Part shown: positions 20,860-33,217 of the stretch, piece by piece
How positions within the stretch are numbered: position 1 is the first letter of the stretch
Layout of the letters: every line of letters starts with the position of its first letter
Source of the DNA: Posidonia oceanica
Lineage: Eukaryota; Streptophyta; Magnoliopsida; Alismatales; Posidoniaceae
Assembly: GCA_037176725.1 (NCBI GenBank)
Contig: JAZBRS010000026.1
Location: 154,205,501-154,269,500, forward strand
Direction of reading: 5' to 3'
DNA length: 64,000 nucleotides
Made by a program: the position numbers and the translations under genes
The notes under the pieces: model-generated
What the model saw: only the letters and a program-made list of their open reading frames with translations
Told to the model about the DNA's origin: nothing
The model's database searches: none

Positions 20860-22069
20860 TTACATAGTGTCTTCAATTTTGCTAATACCTAAATCCCTTC
20901 TGATTTTTACAAATTGGGTTTCTTCTAAGGGTTTAGTAAATATATCAGCTAGTTGGTCCTTAGTAGAAATAAATTCCAATTTAATATCATTTTTTGCAAT
21001 ATGGTCTCTTAAAAAATGATGTCTTACTTCAATATGTTTTGTTATCACAAAATATTGGTGTTTTTTCAAATAATAGTTTGTAATCTCTTAGTATTTGTTG
21101 CATCCAAAGAACTTGAGCACAACAGCATCCAACTGCTATATACTCAGCACTTGTGGTGGATAAAGCAACACTGTTTTGCTTTTTGCAAAACCATGATACT
21201 AGTGAATGTCCTAGAAACTGACATGTACCACTAGTGCTCTTCCTATCAGTTTTACAACCCACATAATCTGCATCACTATATGCAGTTAGGTCTAGGTATG
21301 AGTTTTTTGAAAAATAAAGTCCATAATCCCTAGATCCTTGTAAATATTTGAGAATTCTTTTAACTGCTGTTAAATGTGATTCCATGGGAGAGGCTTGGAA
21401 TCTGGTACACAGACATACACTGAACATAATGTCAGGCCTACTTGCAGTTAAATAGAGTAGGGATCCTATCATTCTTCTATATAGTTTTTGATCTACTTTT
21501 ATCCCAGTTTCATCCTTATCAAGTCTACATGAAGTGCTCATAGGAGTTTTGGTAGCCTTGGAGTTTTCCATGCCAAATTTCTTTAGAAGTTCATTTGTAT
21601 GTTTTTCTTGATTTATAAATATTCCATTTTTTGTTTGTTTTATTTGTAATCCTAAAAGGAATGTTAGTTCTCCCATCATGCTCATTTCAAATTCTTTTTG
21701 CAAGCTTTCAGAAAATTGTTCACAAAGTTTTTCGTTTGTAGATCCAAAGATTATGTCATCTACATAAATTTGGGCAATCAAAATGTCATTGTTTACATTC
21801 TTGATGAACAAAGTTGTATCTACAATTCCAAGTGAAAAGCAATCCTCTATCAGAAACTTCTTAAGCCTATCATACCAAGCTCTAGGAGCTTGCTTAAGTC
21901 CATATAAGGCTTTATTGAGTTTGAAAACATGATCTATACTTTGTTCATTTTCAAACCCTGGAGGTTGCTTGACATATATTTCTTCTTCAATAATTCCATT
22001 CAAGAATGCACTTTTTACATCCACTTGGAATAATTTAAAATCTCTGTGACACGCAAAAGCTAACAGCAT
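20860..22069 (-). pseudogene. Copia reverse transcriptase and RNase H (3' part of pol)
   Basis: The RT palm begins with the ATG at 22069 inside a longer ancestral frame. It contains FQVDVKSAFLNG, QPPGFE, LYGLKQAPRAWYDRL, the catalytic YVDDIIFG and LGLQI. RNase H follows with TAYSDADYVGC, KSTSGTC and SVALSTTSAEYIA. The frame breaks at about 21029. The last 60 or so residues (TKHIEVRHHFLRDH to the LADIFTKPL box) continue in another frame to 20860. Together with the stops upstream this is a decayed pol. Synthesis of the cDNA would be its role in the virus-like particle. Confidence 0.9.
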
Positions 22070-22861
22070 TCTTATAGACTCTAGTCTTGCAACTGGAGCA
22101 TAAGTCTCATCAAAATCTAAACCTTCTTCTTGGTTATAACCTTAGGCAACTAGCCTAGCTTTATTTCTAATGACATTGCCTGATTCATCTAGCTTATTTC
22201 TAAAAATCCATTTTGTTCCTATTATTAGCTGATTTTTAGGTTTGGGAACTAATTCCCATACATTGTTTATAGTAAATTGATTTAGTTCCTCGTGCATTGC
22301 CATAGTCTAATATTCATCATTGCAAGCTTCTTCGATATTTTTGGGCTCTATGGAAGACATGAAGGCATATGTTGTACATTCAAGATCAACTTTGGATCTT
22401 GTTAAGATACCTTTGGAAACCTCACCAATGATAAGGTCCTTGGGACGACTAGTGGCATATTGCCAAGACTTAGTTAGATTTTCATTTTTTATGGTGTTGT
22501 CAGTTGTTTTTGTTGTGTTTTCAATATTTTGCAGTTCTTCATCATTTTCTATATGTATTGTCTGATTTTTATTTTCATCAAAGCTAATGTGTAAAGATTC
22601 TTCTATAATTAGAGCTCTTATGTTATAAACTCTATATGCCTTGCTTCTTGAAGAGTATCCAATAAAGATTGCCTCATCAGATTTAGAATCAAATTTATTA
22701 AGGTGATCTTTGGTGTTTAAGATAAAGCACTTGCATCCAAAAACTTTGAACTAAGAAATTCGAGGGGTATTTCCAAACCATAATTCATAAGGAGTTTTGT
22801 TGAAAATAGGACGAAGTAAAACATGATTCAAAATATAGCATGCAGTGTTGACTGCTTCAGC
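22070..22861 (-). pseudogene. Decayed region between integrase and RT
   Basis: Minus-strand translation here still matches the integrase C-terminal region and the variable linker before RT of copia pol, but with several stops, for example after the segment ending in DLPKHF at 22862 and again near 22753. There is no separate gene. The open frame on the plus strand at 22320-22565 is a shadow. Confidence 0.7.
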
Positions 22862-23504
22862 TCAGAAGTGCTTAGGCAAATCATTTTCGCAAAGCATGGT
22901 TCTAGTCATTTCTTGAAGTGTTCTATTTTTTCTTTCAACTACTCCATTTTGTTGTGAAGTCCTAGGGAAAGAAAAGTCGTGTTCAAAACCGTTTTCAATA
23001 CAGAAAATTTCAAAATCATCATTTTCAATTTCTCCACCATGATCACTTCTGATTTTTATGATGTTGAAACCCTTTTCATTTTGAACTCTTTTGCAAAACT
23101 TGTGAAACTCATTGAAAACATCGCTTTTGTTTGTAATAAATATAACCCAAGTAAAACGAGAAAAGTCATCAACTAATACAAAAACATATCGTTTTCCTCC
23201 TAGACTTAGAATTCTACTTGGACCAAATAAATCAATATGAATAAGTTTCAAAGGCTTAGAAGTAGAAACAATGTCTTTGGATTTGAAAGATGATTTGAAT
23301 TGTTTTCCAAATTGACATGCATCACATAGTTTATCCTTTTTGAAATTCAATTTGGGCAAGCCTTTTACAAAATCACATTTTGATAACTTAGATAATTGAT
23401 TCATGCTAGCATGGCCAAGTCTCCTATGCCAAAGCCAATTTTCATCATTTGAAGCTGCAAGGCAAGAGTTTATTGAAGTTTTAGGTTCGTATTGGATTTT
23501 AATC
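22862..23504 (-). pseudogene. Copia integrase core
   Basis: The pre-integrase zinc region (LWHRRLGHAS, then CDACQFGKQ) lies just upstream of the ATG at 23404 in the same frame. The catalytic core follows, with Asp in LIHIDLFGP, Asp in IRSDHGGE and Glu in NGVVERKNR. The segment from QQNG to MTRTML is typical of Ty1-copia. It inserts the cDNA into the host genome. A stop at 23507 separates it from protease and another at 22862 cuts it off. Confidence 0.9.
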
Positions 23505-23506
23505 CT

Positions 23507-23835
23507 TTATACATTATTTTTTCTACTTCCAATAAATAATACTTTCTTAGTATTAGCATTAATAATAGTACATACTTTCTTATCAAATATTACTTTGTAT
23601 CCTTTATCACAAAGTTGACTAATGCTAATAAGATTATGCTTGAGGCCATCTACAAGAAGTACATTTTCTATAGAAGGATCTTCGGGATTACCTATGTTCC
23701 CGATTCCGACTATCTTGCCTTTGCTATTATCTCCGAACGTGACATTTCCATCGTCTTTTGACTTAAGAGTGCTTAGAAGTTTATGTTCTCCAGTCATGTG
23801 ACGAGAGCAGCCACTATCCAATATCTATTTGGATT
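23507..23835 (-). pseudogene. Copia aspartic protease
   Basis: The active-site motif is [11 protein letters not shown], followed by [11 protein letters not shown] and [19 protein letters not shown], the usual copia protease layout. It is fused to pre-integrase sequence downstream. Against gag it is in a different frame, and a TAG replaces the usual Trp codon just before the active site (near 23828). It would cleave the Gag-Pol precursor. Confidence 0.9.
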
Positions 23836-23838
23836 TCA

Positions 23839-25434
23839 TCATTTTCCTACATTAGATGAAAGTAAAGTCTTAGGAACCCAAATTTTCTTTTGATAAGATT
23901 TGCCATAATTATTTCTTGGAACCCATTTGTTGGAGTTTTGTTTTCTTACTACAAATACATATTTTTCTTTTGTAGTTTCCCTTATAAACCCATTTTCATA
24001 AGGTGTGTTTTGAAATGGAGAAAATCCTATACCATGCTTGTGTAGTGATTTTCTTTGGTTTGAGAGTAAAAGATCCAGATTTTGTTTTCCCTTTGTGAAT
24101 TTAGTTACTGTGTTGAGTAAGTCATTGCTTTTGTCTTTTAGGGATGAAATGCCTTTTTCAAGATTTTTTATTTTATATTTCATTTGTCCTAAGCTCACAT
24201 TCAGTTCTATATTTTTTTGATCTAGTTCTTCATTTGCAAAAACTAATTTCTTTCCTTCTTCTATAAGAGTGTCATTTACAGAGTTTAATTGATCAATGTT
24301 GAGAGTCATATCTTTAGATTTTACTTTCAGATTTTTATATTTTTCATATAAAACATTGAATGCATCTAATAACTCTTCTGTATCTATTTCAGAAGAAGAA
24401 TCAATGTCATCACCTTGTGCCATGAAGCACATGTGAATTGTTTCATTTTCTGAAGGAGATTCTTCATTAGAAGAAGAATCACTATCCTCCCATGTGGCCT
24501 GTAGTGCATTTTTCTTGGATTTTTTGTAGTTGTTATTAGCCTTTTTAAAGGTTTTCATTTTTAATAAAGGACAATCTCTTTTTATATGTCCCGGTTTGTT
24601 GCATTTGTAGCAAAGTGGAGTTTCATCTTTGTTATTTGACTTTTCAGGAAATTTTCCATTTCTTTTATATTTTCCATTTTTAATGAATCTTTTAAATTTT
24701 CTAGTTAGGAGAGCAATGTCTTCATCTTCTTCTTCCTCTGATTCATCAGAATTAGTAGTTATGTTTAAGGCTATATTTTTTCTATTTATTCCTTTCTCAG
24801 TTTCTTTATCTTTTATTTGGACTTCATAGGAAATCAAATTTCCCATAAGTTCTTCTAATGAGTAGTTGGATAAATCTTTTGCTTCCTCAATGGCCGTAGT
24901 TTTCTTTTTCCATTCTTGAGTTAAGGATCTCGGAATTTTTCTTACTAGGTCACTTTGAGAATATCCTTTTCCTAGTGATTGTAAAGGATTAGTGATTTCA
25001 TTAAATCTAGTGAACATTTCACTAATGGGTTCATTAGGTTTCATTTTAAATAATTCATATTTATGTATTAACATATTTATTTTAGTTTCTTTTACTTGGT
25101 TGGTTCCTTCATGAGTGATTTCTAAATTATGCCAAGCTTCATGTGAAGTTTTGCAATTAGATATCCTATTGAATTGTTCTTGATTAACAGCACAAAATAA
25201 AATGTTGAGTCTCTTAACATCTAGTTGTGCTAGTTTCTTTTCCTCTTCACTCCACTCTTTATAAGATGTGTTGTAAGATGTGTAGCCATTTATAACAACA
25301 TCCCAATGTTCAAAATTAATTGATTTTAGGTAAATAACCATTCTAACTTTCCAATAGTTGTAATTTAGGCCATCAAAGAAGGGTGGCCTGTTAATGCTTT
25401 GACCCTCTGTGATGTTGTTATTATTATAAGCCAT
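23839..25434 (-). CDS. Copia Gag with CCHC knuckle
   Basis: A 531-residue open frame from ATG 25434, 40-odd bases from the PBS remnant. Residues 15-60 carry the start typical of copia Gag (RPPFFDGLNYNYWKVRM), 70-200 the UBN2-type helical core, and 275-288 a CX2CX4HX4C zinc knuckle (CYKCNKPGHIKRDC). An acidic Ser/Glu stretch and a long coiled coil (about 355-445) follow. It forms the particle shell and binds RNA. The length and coiled coil suit Sireviruses. It is the one gene of this element without an internal stop; its end is probably a frameshift, since protease follows 4 bases later in another frame. Confidence 0.9.
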   Translation of the reverse strand: MAYNNNNITEGQSINRPPFFDGLNYNYWKVRMVIYLKSINFEHWDVVINGYTSYNTSYKEWSEEEKKLAQLDVKRLNILFCAVNQEQFNRISNCKTSHEAWHNLEITHEGTNQVKETKINMLIHKYELFKMKPNEPISEMFTRFNEITNPLQSLGKGYSQSDLVRKIPRSLTQEWKKKTTAIEEAKDLSNYSLEELMGNLISYEVQIKDKETEKGINRKNIALNITTNSDESEEEEDEDIALLTRKFKRFIKNGKYKRNGKFPEKSNNKDETPLCYKCNKPGHIKRDCPLLKMKTFKKANNNYKKSKKNALQATWEDSDSSSNEESPSENETIHMCFMAQGDDIDSSSEIDTEELLDAFNVLYEKYKNLKVKSKDMTLNIDQLNSVNDTLIEEGKKLVFANEELDQKNIELNVSLGQMKYKIKNLEKGISSLKDKSNDLLNTVTKFTKGKQNLDLLLSNQRKSLHKHGIGFSPFQNTPYENGFIRETTKEKYVFVVRKQNSNKWVPRNNYGKSYQKKIWVPKTLLSSNVGK

Positions 25435-25474
25435 TTTATCTAGAGATGAATTTAAATCTTAATCTAGATAACCT

Positions 25475-25483
25475 TGCTCTGAT
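25475..25483 (-). other. PBS remnant (initiator tRNA-Met type)
   Basis: The minus strand reads ATCAGAGCA, the inner part of the TGGTATCAGAGC primer site used by copia elements. The outer TGGT and the LTR are gone. The break falls on GAT, which is also found at 16182-16184, the start of the duplicated flank. Confidence 0.8.
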
Positions 25484-26108
25484 TCTCAAGATAAGTCCAT
25501 CTGAACACCGCACAGTATCCATTGCATTCCCATTTGCATTGCATGCATCGTTTTACGTGCCCGCATTTGCTTTCTCCTGCATTGCATCGTTTTGCGTGCC
25601 GCTTTGTTTTATTTGCATATCTCTTGCGCTTTTGCACCATTTTGCGTGCCCACATCCGTTTTCTTTCGCTTTTGCACCGTTTTGTGTGCCTGCTCTCGTT
25701 TTCGCTTGCTCTGCACCGTTTTACGTGCCAGCTCTTGTTTTCCCTTGCATGTCGCTTGCATCTACTTGGTTTTCCTCGCCGTTTTGTTTTAATCGCTTGC
25801 ATTTGCATTAGGGTAGTGATGCTTACTGTTTGGAGTTCACACGAACCAGGGTTCGCCCGATTCGGAACACTGACAGCGCTGCTGAGCACATAAGTTGCAC
25901 GTTTACTTTCCTTATGCACCGCATCATTTAGAACACACATTTGAGCATGTAATCACAGCATATCTAGCATTTAAGCATTCAGGCACATCATTTAGCAGGC
26001 ATTCATGGCACTTAGGCATTCAAAGCATGCATCATCCCTCAAAAGCGAGCGTAAGCCTAGAAAGACCGATTCCTCGGGCGTGTCGGGGGTGCCAAACACC
26101 TTTCCTGC
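25481..26108 (+). repeat. Second copy of the LTR flank (copy B, left part)
   Basis: It matches 16182-16806 with only about three changes in the first 590 bases, then diverges over the last 35 bases. It is interrupted at 26108/26109 by the 27.7 kb element and resumes at 53819. Its content is old plus-strand Tat-family LTR sequence with no gene. Confidence 0.9.
26104..26108. repeat. Target site duplication CCTGC (Tat-2, left)
   Basis: CCTGC abuts the LTR start TGTAGCG at 26109 and recurs at 53814-53818 just after the other LTR end. Confidence 0.95.
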
Positions 26109-29100
26109 TGTAGCGATCCCGATCGGAACCAGGCTCGCTATTTAGCGGCGATTGAGATCCGAGGAAGAGGCTCAACTCGAAAAACACTTAAAATCGAGGA
26201 GAAAAAGGAAAAGATAAGACAAATCAGAGTCGCCACCACGTCTATTAACGGAAGACGAGGAAAACCGGGGGTAATGCGTGAATTAACACGCAAAACCGAG
26301 CAATAAATGCAAAGCAAAGCAATGCAAAGGGGAAACAAATGCAAACAAATGCAAATGAGATGACTCTAGCCTAGGATAAGGGCGGTACGGTCATTGCGGG
26401 CCAAAAGACAGGGTAAGGACTCCTGTTACGTGCGGGGAAGGTATTAGGCACCCCCGACACGCCCGAAAATCGGTCTTTCTAGGCTTACGCTCGCATACGC
26501 AGAAAGATGCAGGATTGAATGCCTATGTGCCTATGAATGCCTAAATGAATGCTCAAGGAGTGCTCTAAGTGGGAAGAAACAATGCAAGGAAGTAAACGTG
26601 CTCTCTAAGCGCTCAGCTACGCTGTCTGTGTTCCGAACTAGGCGAAACCTAGCTCGTGAGAACTCCAGGCAGTAAGCATCACAGCCCTATATGCAAATGC
26701 AAGCGAGAAAACAAAACAGCGTGAAAACCATGCAATGGGATCGACATGCAAGAGAAAACGGCGCGAAACACGCAAAACGAGGCGGGAAGCGAACAACGCA
26801 CGCAAAACGATGCAAAAGAGCGAAACTGTCACGCAAAACGAGCGGAAAACAAGGCAGCGCGCAAAACGAGACAAGAGAGCAGGAAGGTACGCAAAACAGG
26901 ACGAGAAAACAGAATGGTACGCAAAACGGGGCGAAAGAATAAAACCGGCACGCAAAACGATCGAGAAGGCAAGACAGTGCAAAACGAGACAAGAAAATAG
27001 ATGGGCACGCAAAATGGAGCGAAAACGAGGGCGGGCACGCGGAACGGTGCCAAAACAGCGAAGCAAAAATCTCGAAAAAGCCATGCAAATGCAAGAATGC
27101 AGAAAGAGATTAAAAAGGGTCAAAGGGGAGGCAAGACAACGTGTGTATAAGAACAAACGCTGTTTAGGACCACTCAGAGTAGGTGTGAAGACCTACTGAG
27201 GGGAGAAGGGGCAAATGGAGGGATTACCACCTCTTTGCGACTGTTTCCCACTAAACCGTTCCACGGTGTGTCTCGCATGCTGCCCAAAGCTCGCGATGCG
27301 ATCGGATCGTGGAAAAAGGGGAAGAAAGTCACATAAAGTGGCAAATCCAGGGAGAACGCAACACGAAACACACAGGGAAACGCGAAACGAGGATTTGAAT
27401 AGACAAGCAGAAAGGGTAAGTCCTATTCTACATGCTCAAAGAGACAGAAAGCGAAAACAGGGAAAACTGTGCAAATGCCATGCAAATGAATGCAATGCAG
27501 GGGTTCAGGAGGACATACCAGGAAATCCGGGAGCCTGATCTGAAATCTGTCTGGTCTATGCTGAAGAGCGCTTCGCTGCGGTCGCTTGGGCAGCTCACTT
27601 GAGAAGATCCAACGGCCGGATTGGAAGATATCGCAGCTCCAAGGCAGAAGGGCCAGAACAGGAGAGAAGAACAGATCTAGGTGTTCAGGAGGTCCTAGGG
27701 ATGTGCAAAAGGGTCCTCCCAAGTGAAAGGGAGCTAGGAGTGCTTAGTGTGTGCAAAGGGGATGCTGAAATGCAAGACTAAATGGATGCAGAATGCATGC
27801 AAAAGCAAGAAAAAGTAAAGAAAAGAAGCTGGGAAAAAACTAGGATTTCAGAAAATATTTTGAAAAAGAAGAGGGGCTAAAAAAATGCAAATTTCCCAGA
27901 AAACAGGGTTCCACAGGAGAGGATTTTGAAAACAGGGGAAGACAAGGGTCTATTTGGCAAAAAACTAGGCTCAGAAAGGTGTTTTGAAAAGAAGGTATGC
28001 TTTGAAAGAGATTTTGAAACCAAAAGGGGTCGGAGTGCAATTTTGAAAAAATCTAGGGTCTAAGATGCAAATTTTCCAGAAAACAAGGCCCTGGGGGGTC
28101 TGGGGGTACTAGTGGAAGGTCTGTATGAAATTTGGTAGGCATAGGGGCTAAAATGCAACCTAGGGGCAAAATGGTCTTTTCACATGATTTTTAAAGCATG
28201 CAGGGACCTAAGTGTGGTTTTGAAATCATGCAGGGGTTGAAAATGCAATTTAGTATGGAAAATATGCTCTGAAAATCAAATGACAGGACCACAGTGCAAT
28301 TTCTGGAAAATATGGGGTTAAAAATGCAATGCAGTAAGTTAAAATGCATGCAGCACAGTTACTGTCCATTTAAAATGGACCTAACTGCAAATATGATAAA
28401 GTAGAGGGGCAAATATGCAATGCATCAACCAAAAATAAAAATCAGAACCTAAGTTTCTACAGTGCATGTACTTAAATGCAAAAACAGAAAAATGCAGGGA
28501 CTTGGAATGCAATGCAGTATGCAAAAATAAAAAATAATCCTAAGTTCTAACAGTGCATGGGACTTAAATGCAAAAATAAAAACATGCAAGGGGCCAGGAT
28601 GCAATGCAGTATGGTAAAATATAAGTAAATAAATGAACTGATTAAGTGCAGGACTTAAGTGCAAAAACTGAAAACAGGAGGACTAAACTACAAAATATTA
28701 AAGCAGCACAACACAGTAGATGGATCAACTTGTAAATACTGAAAAACATAAACAGATCGTGCAATTTAGCAAAGTATTTAATTAAAAACCAAGCAGAATA
28801 AATGAAATAAGGACTGGAATGCAAAAATGAGGAAACTTAGGACAGACATGCAATATTCACCCTAAAACTATATAAACTGAAAAATAAGTAAACAGTGTTG
28901 ATCGTCGACGGCGACGAGCACTGTAGCACGAAGCTTCCAGAGCTCGTGCCGTCGACAGGGGAGGCTGAGGATGCGCGGGAAGGCGGAGAGCGACGTCGGC
29001 GATCGTCCGGAGCTCTGGGGGTCGACTGGAGCTCGCTCTGCTGGTCGGAGTGCCCGGAGGAAAAGCAGCCGGCGCCGGAGAAGGAGGACTGTCCGGCGAG

Positions 29101-32069
29101 CTGAAGACGGAGCAGGAGGTCCGGAAAGCCTATTCTAAAGGCTGGGGAAGCAAGAGAAGAAGGAGAGGAAGCTAGGGGAAGCAGTGATTACCTTTTCCCA
29201 CGCCTGAGTCATTCCCCCGACGTCAGTGACTTCAGCTGTCGCCGGTGGAGGCCGTCTGGTTGATGCAGACGTTGCCGGCTGCTCGCAGAGGTTGGAATCA
29301 CTTCAGAATGTCCCTCCGGTGCTTCCTGATCGACCGGACCGAAGTTCTGCAGCTCAGGTAACGTTTTGGCTTTTCTGGGTTCAGAGGATGCTGCCGGAGG
29401 TCGAGGGAGGTGTCCGCTGCTCGTCGGCTTGGATGGAGCGTTCTGGGAGATTGCTGGAGGTGCGGGGAGTGGTTCTGGGTGGTTGAATTGTTTTTTGGGA
29501 GGCTGTAGGTGGAGATTGGAAGTCGGCTGGTTTTCTGATCAGTGAGTGGCGTAAGTGTTTGTGGTGGAGTTTGGAAGCTGTGGTGAGCGGTTGGGTTCGA
29601 GGCCGGGGGCTTTAGAAAGGTGGAGGCCTGGTGAGTGACTGGGTGAAGTTTGGGGGGGAGTTGCGGGCTGGAGTGATGGGAATTGTGAGAGAATGGAGCT
29701 GGGTTGCAGGTCTGGTGATCAGGGTGTCTTTGGGTGGTTTTAGGTGGTTTCAGTGGGGTGGAATGGCTGGGAAATGCTGGAGGAAAAAGGCCAAGTGTTG
29801 GGTGAGATTGGGGAAGCAATGGGGAGAAGTGTGGAGGCTTGGAGTGGTATTGGGGGATTGGAAAAGAAAGAAGGATGCTTTGCTGATATTTTCAGAGAAG
29901 AAAAGAAGAGGACTGGATGGGGGGATTGGGCTCTGATGAGGGCTTCTCTCCGGGATGCCCAGAACTCACAAACACTCTCTTTTCCTCTCTCTTTTCACTC
30001 CGGAATTGGAAGAAGATCAGGGGAGATGGAAGATCGCACAGAAAGGAAGGAAAATTCGGATTTTGGTCTCTGGTTTGCTCTCCACTCTCTGGTTTGCTGG
30101 TGGTCTCTCGTTGCTTGCTTGCTCACTGACGGTTTTCTGATGATGATCCCGTTGAAGGAAAGGACGGGAGGCTTATATCTGGGGAGGGGAGGCTGCTGGC
30201 GCGCTGGGAGTTTTTGAAATCCACCGGCGGCCACTGCAGCAGAGAAGACCAGTGTCGGCCGACTCCGGAAAAACCGCTGAGACGAGGGAGAGGCGGCGAG
30301 CTGCTGTAGATTGACACAATGGAGGACTCAAATTCGAATGAAGGAGGGAATCCTGTTGCCACAGCTTCGCGGGAGAATCGACCGGAGAAAAAACACAGAG
30401 GAAGATTGAGGAAGAAGAAGGGTGGGGAAGGCCGGACTGTGGGCCGAGAAAAAAACGAAGAAATAAAAGAAAAAAGGAAACGGGCTGGATTGAGCCCAGT
30501 AAAGAAAAGAAAGAATAAAAAAGAAAAGTAAGAAAGAAGGAGAGGGTGGAATGGGGAAATAAGATAGGTAAAAATAAACTAAAAATAAATAAAAATATTA
30601 GAAGAGTTGTGCTGTAGATTAGGATTTTAATTAAGATTTTTAATGGTTATTTTGAGTTGATTAATGTGTTTTGGGCTTGATTAGGGTTTTAGGGCTTTGG
30701 TTTTGTTCTTAATTGGTTTTCACTTGATTAAATGTTTGTTAAACCTTTTTTAAATTGTTTTAAAAATTGTATTTCCCTTGTTGGACACTTAGGATATTAA
30801 TTAGGATTTTTTTAGGATTTAATTTCGTATTAATCAGGGTTGGTTTTAGGTTTTTAAGTTTTGGTCTTCTTAGGTTTTTTTTTTTTTCTTTTCTAAGTCT
30901 TTTAAGTTATGTTTTGATTTTTATTTATTGGTTTTTTCTTGAAGTTTTTAGTTGAATTTTTCTGGTTTGATAGGATGTTTTTTAAGTCTTTCAGATGTGT
31001 TTTTCTCTTCTTTTTTAATTAAGTTTTTAACTTGTTTTTCTTATGTTTGTTAGGTTAAGTCTTTTGCCTTTCTTAATTACTTGTTCTAGTATTTGATTTT
31101 TTAATTTTTCTTTTTGGGTTTGTTTTTTAATTCCTCTGATGGGTTTTTACCTTTGGTGGATTTGGATTTTATTTTAGCTTTTTCCTTGATTTTTCAGTGT
31201 TTTCTTTTGATTTGTTTTGCATTTTTTAGTTTGCATGCTTGGTTTTCTTTTTAGCTGGCTTAAGTTAAGTTTAAGTTGTTAATTGCTTGTTTAACATTTT
31301 TAATTGTTTTTTCTTAGTGCACTGATCTGTTTGTTTTATGTTTTGAGATTTTACAGATTTTTATGGGTTTTTGTGGATTTTTGCAAAAGGGAGAAAAGGA
31401 AAAGAGAAGGAGGGAAGAAATGGAATAAAAAGGGGAATAAAAGGAAAAAGGATAGATTGGAGGAAAACGATTTTTAAAAATTCAGAAAAAGTGTTAAAAA
31501 TAAAGTAAAACCAGGATAAGATAGAGGAAGGGTAGAAGCACAGAGGGGGCCCACAGCCAGACCCAAAAAAGGATGAGAAGGGGGGAAAAAGGGAGATGAT
31601 AATCAGGAGAGAGAGAGGAGAGAGAAAACGATAATCCCGGAGAGAGAAAAGGATAATTTGAGTGAATGGAGGTCTTAATGGTCTTGGAATGGGGTGAAAA
31701 TTGGTGGGTGGGTAGTCTAGGTTTTGAAGTCTTCGGTCTGAAATTTTGGTTTGATTTTAAGGAGGTTTTGGAGGGGTTTCAAGGTGTAGAAAAAGGACAG
31801 TTTCACCTAAGTTTTCTAGGGTTTTTGGGAATGGGTCAGGCTTGGAAATTCCTAGGTTTTTGGGTAGGTTTGTTGAGTGGATAGTGGTGGGTTTTCCTAT
31901 GAATTTTGGTTAGGTTTTGAGGTTGGGAAGGGGGGTAGAGGTTTAGGCCAAAATGGGCTGATTTTGAAGGGTTGAGAGGAGGGTTAGGGTTAGGGTTTGG
32001 TTGGGGTTTGATCCAGCAATCACCAAGAGGGCTTCAAGGGTCCAAGCCTGCCAAGATGGGGTGTCAACA
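26109..32069 (-). repeat. 3' LTR of Tat-2 (5961 bp)
   Basis: It runs from TGTAGCGATCCC to GGTGTCAACA. It is collinear with 47856-53813, so all open frames inside (for example 26735-27199 and 29631-29936) are mirrored there and reflect LTR identity, not coding. It contains degenerate 30-33 bp CGCAAAACG repeats (26740-27055), an ATGCAA-rich block (27780-28860), GC-rich blocks (28900-30310), a T-rich block (30560-31370) and GGTTAGGG words near 31985. Confidence 0.95.
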
Positions 32070-32084
32070 GATGCCCCTCCCTGA
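32070..32084 (-). other. Polypurine tract of Tat-2
   Basis: The minus strand reads CTCAGGGAGGGGCATC up to the 3' LTR start. Purine-rich sequence abutting the LTR primes plus-strand DNA synthesis. An almost identical tract lies at 57728-57743 beside another LTR. Confidence 0.85.
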
Positions 32085-32636
32085 GCGAGGGCAAGCGGAG
32101 CGCGGCCGCTGCTCAGGGTTGACAAGACACCCCATCTGACCGGCGGGAGCAGCGGGTTGCTATGGGCGTGAGCTACTTATCCGGCGGATGCATCGAAGAT
32201 CGTAGCCCGTTGCCGCAATGCAAAATGCTAGTGCAGATGGATGCTGTGCTGTGTGTGATATGCTGAATGCAATGCAAGAGTTAGTATAAAAGTTAGTGCA
32301 GCTATAAGAAAATGCTGATGCTGTGCAAGTGATACTGATGATGCTAAAATGACATGCAGTGCTAGCTAAGAAAGTGCAGAGATGATGCAAGAAAATGGTA
32401 AAAAGGCGCGATGTGGTGCAAATGTCTGGCAGGGAGGGCAGACTTGCACGACAAAGCGAAGGAAAACAGGGTGCAGCTGGTCCCCGCCCGGGGAGCAAGC
32501 TAGCAAGAAAGAAGGGCGCGAGGGGAGAGAGGCCAACTCTCCCATCGCAGAAAGGGGGTGCGTGATCTCGTCTTCCTGGGACAAGGTCACGCCGAAAAGG
32601 AGAAAAAAAACGATAAGGTGACGGGCTTATCGTCCG

Positions 32637-33215
32637 GATAGTTTACGGTCCTATCAACCGGGAGTGACAGTTTACGGTCCTGTCAACCAGAGCAGTTGTG
32701 AGTGATAGTTACTGGATATCAGCCGTATAACATGGTTGTGGGTGATAGTTTAGGAGTATCAGCCTAACGACAGTTTACGGTCCTGTCAACCGGTGGATAG
32801 TTTACAGACCTATCAACTGGAGGATAGTTTACAGACCTATCAACTGGAACCCACAAACCATGAGTGATAGTTACTGGATATCAGCCGTATAACGCAATGC
32901 CGGATAGTTTACAGTCTATCATCTGGAACGACAGTTTACGGTCCTGTCAACCGGCTGATAGTTTACAGTCCTATCAACTGGTGGATAGTTTACAGTCCTA
33001 TCAACTGGAAACAGCATTGCGAGGGACAGTTACTGGATGTCAGCCGTATAACACAACTGCGGGCCAACCATGGATCGGCCAGAAGATAGTTTAGGTTATC
33101 AGCCTGAGAGTGATTGATTGTTGATAGTTTCGGATATCAGCCTAGCACGAGTTTGATAGATTGATAGTTTCGGATATCAGCCTAGCACGAGTGATTGATT
33201 GATTGATAAGAGGGG
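32637..33215. repeat. Dispersed 25-30 bp repeats in Tat-2 3' UTR
   Basis: The words GATAGTTTACGGTCC or GATAGTTTACAGACC followed by TATCAACCGG or TATCAACTGG recur about a dozen times, interleaved with GATAGTTACTGGATATCAG (three copies) and GATAGTTTCGGATATCAG (two copies at 33120-33200). Each unit contains the near inverted pair GATAG/CTATC. 32085-32636 also belongs to this 3' UTR, and I see no gene there. Confidence 0.8.
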
Positions 33216-33217
33216 GC

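Larger units (their letters stand above)
17307..25483 (-). mobile_element. Sirevirus-type Ty1-copia element, truncated at PBS
   Basis: In the minus direction the order is PBS remnant, gag, protease, integrase, RT/RNase H, an extra ORF, repeated polypurine tracts and the 3' LTR. The copia order (integrase before RT), the long gag with one CCHC knuckle, the YVDDIIFG motif and multiple G-rich tracts before the 3' LTR fit the Sirevirus genus. The 5' LTR is absent: the sequence switches at 25481-25483 (shared GAT) to a copy of 16182 onward. Many stops and frameshifts show it is dead. Confidence 0.85.

Noticed and set aside
29226..29936. Open frames in the Tat-2 3' LTR that are repeated at 50970-51680
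   Set aside because: Identity is explained by the two LTRs being copies of each other; the frames have no known domain and are GC-rich LTR blocks.
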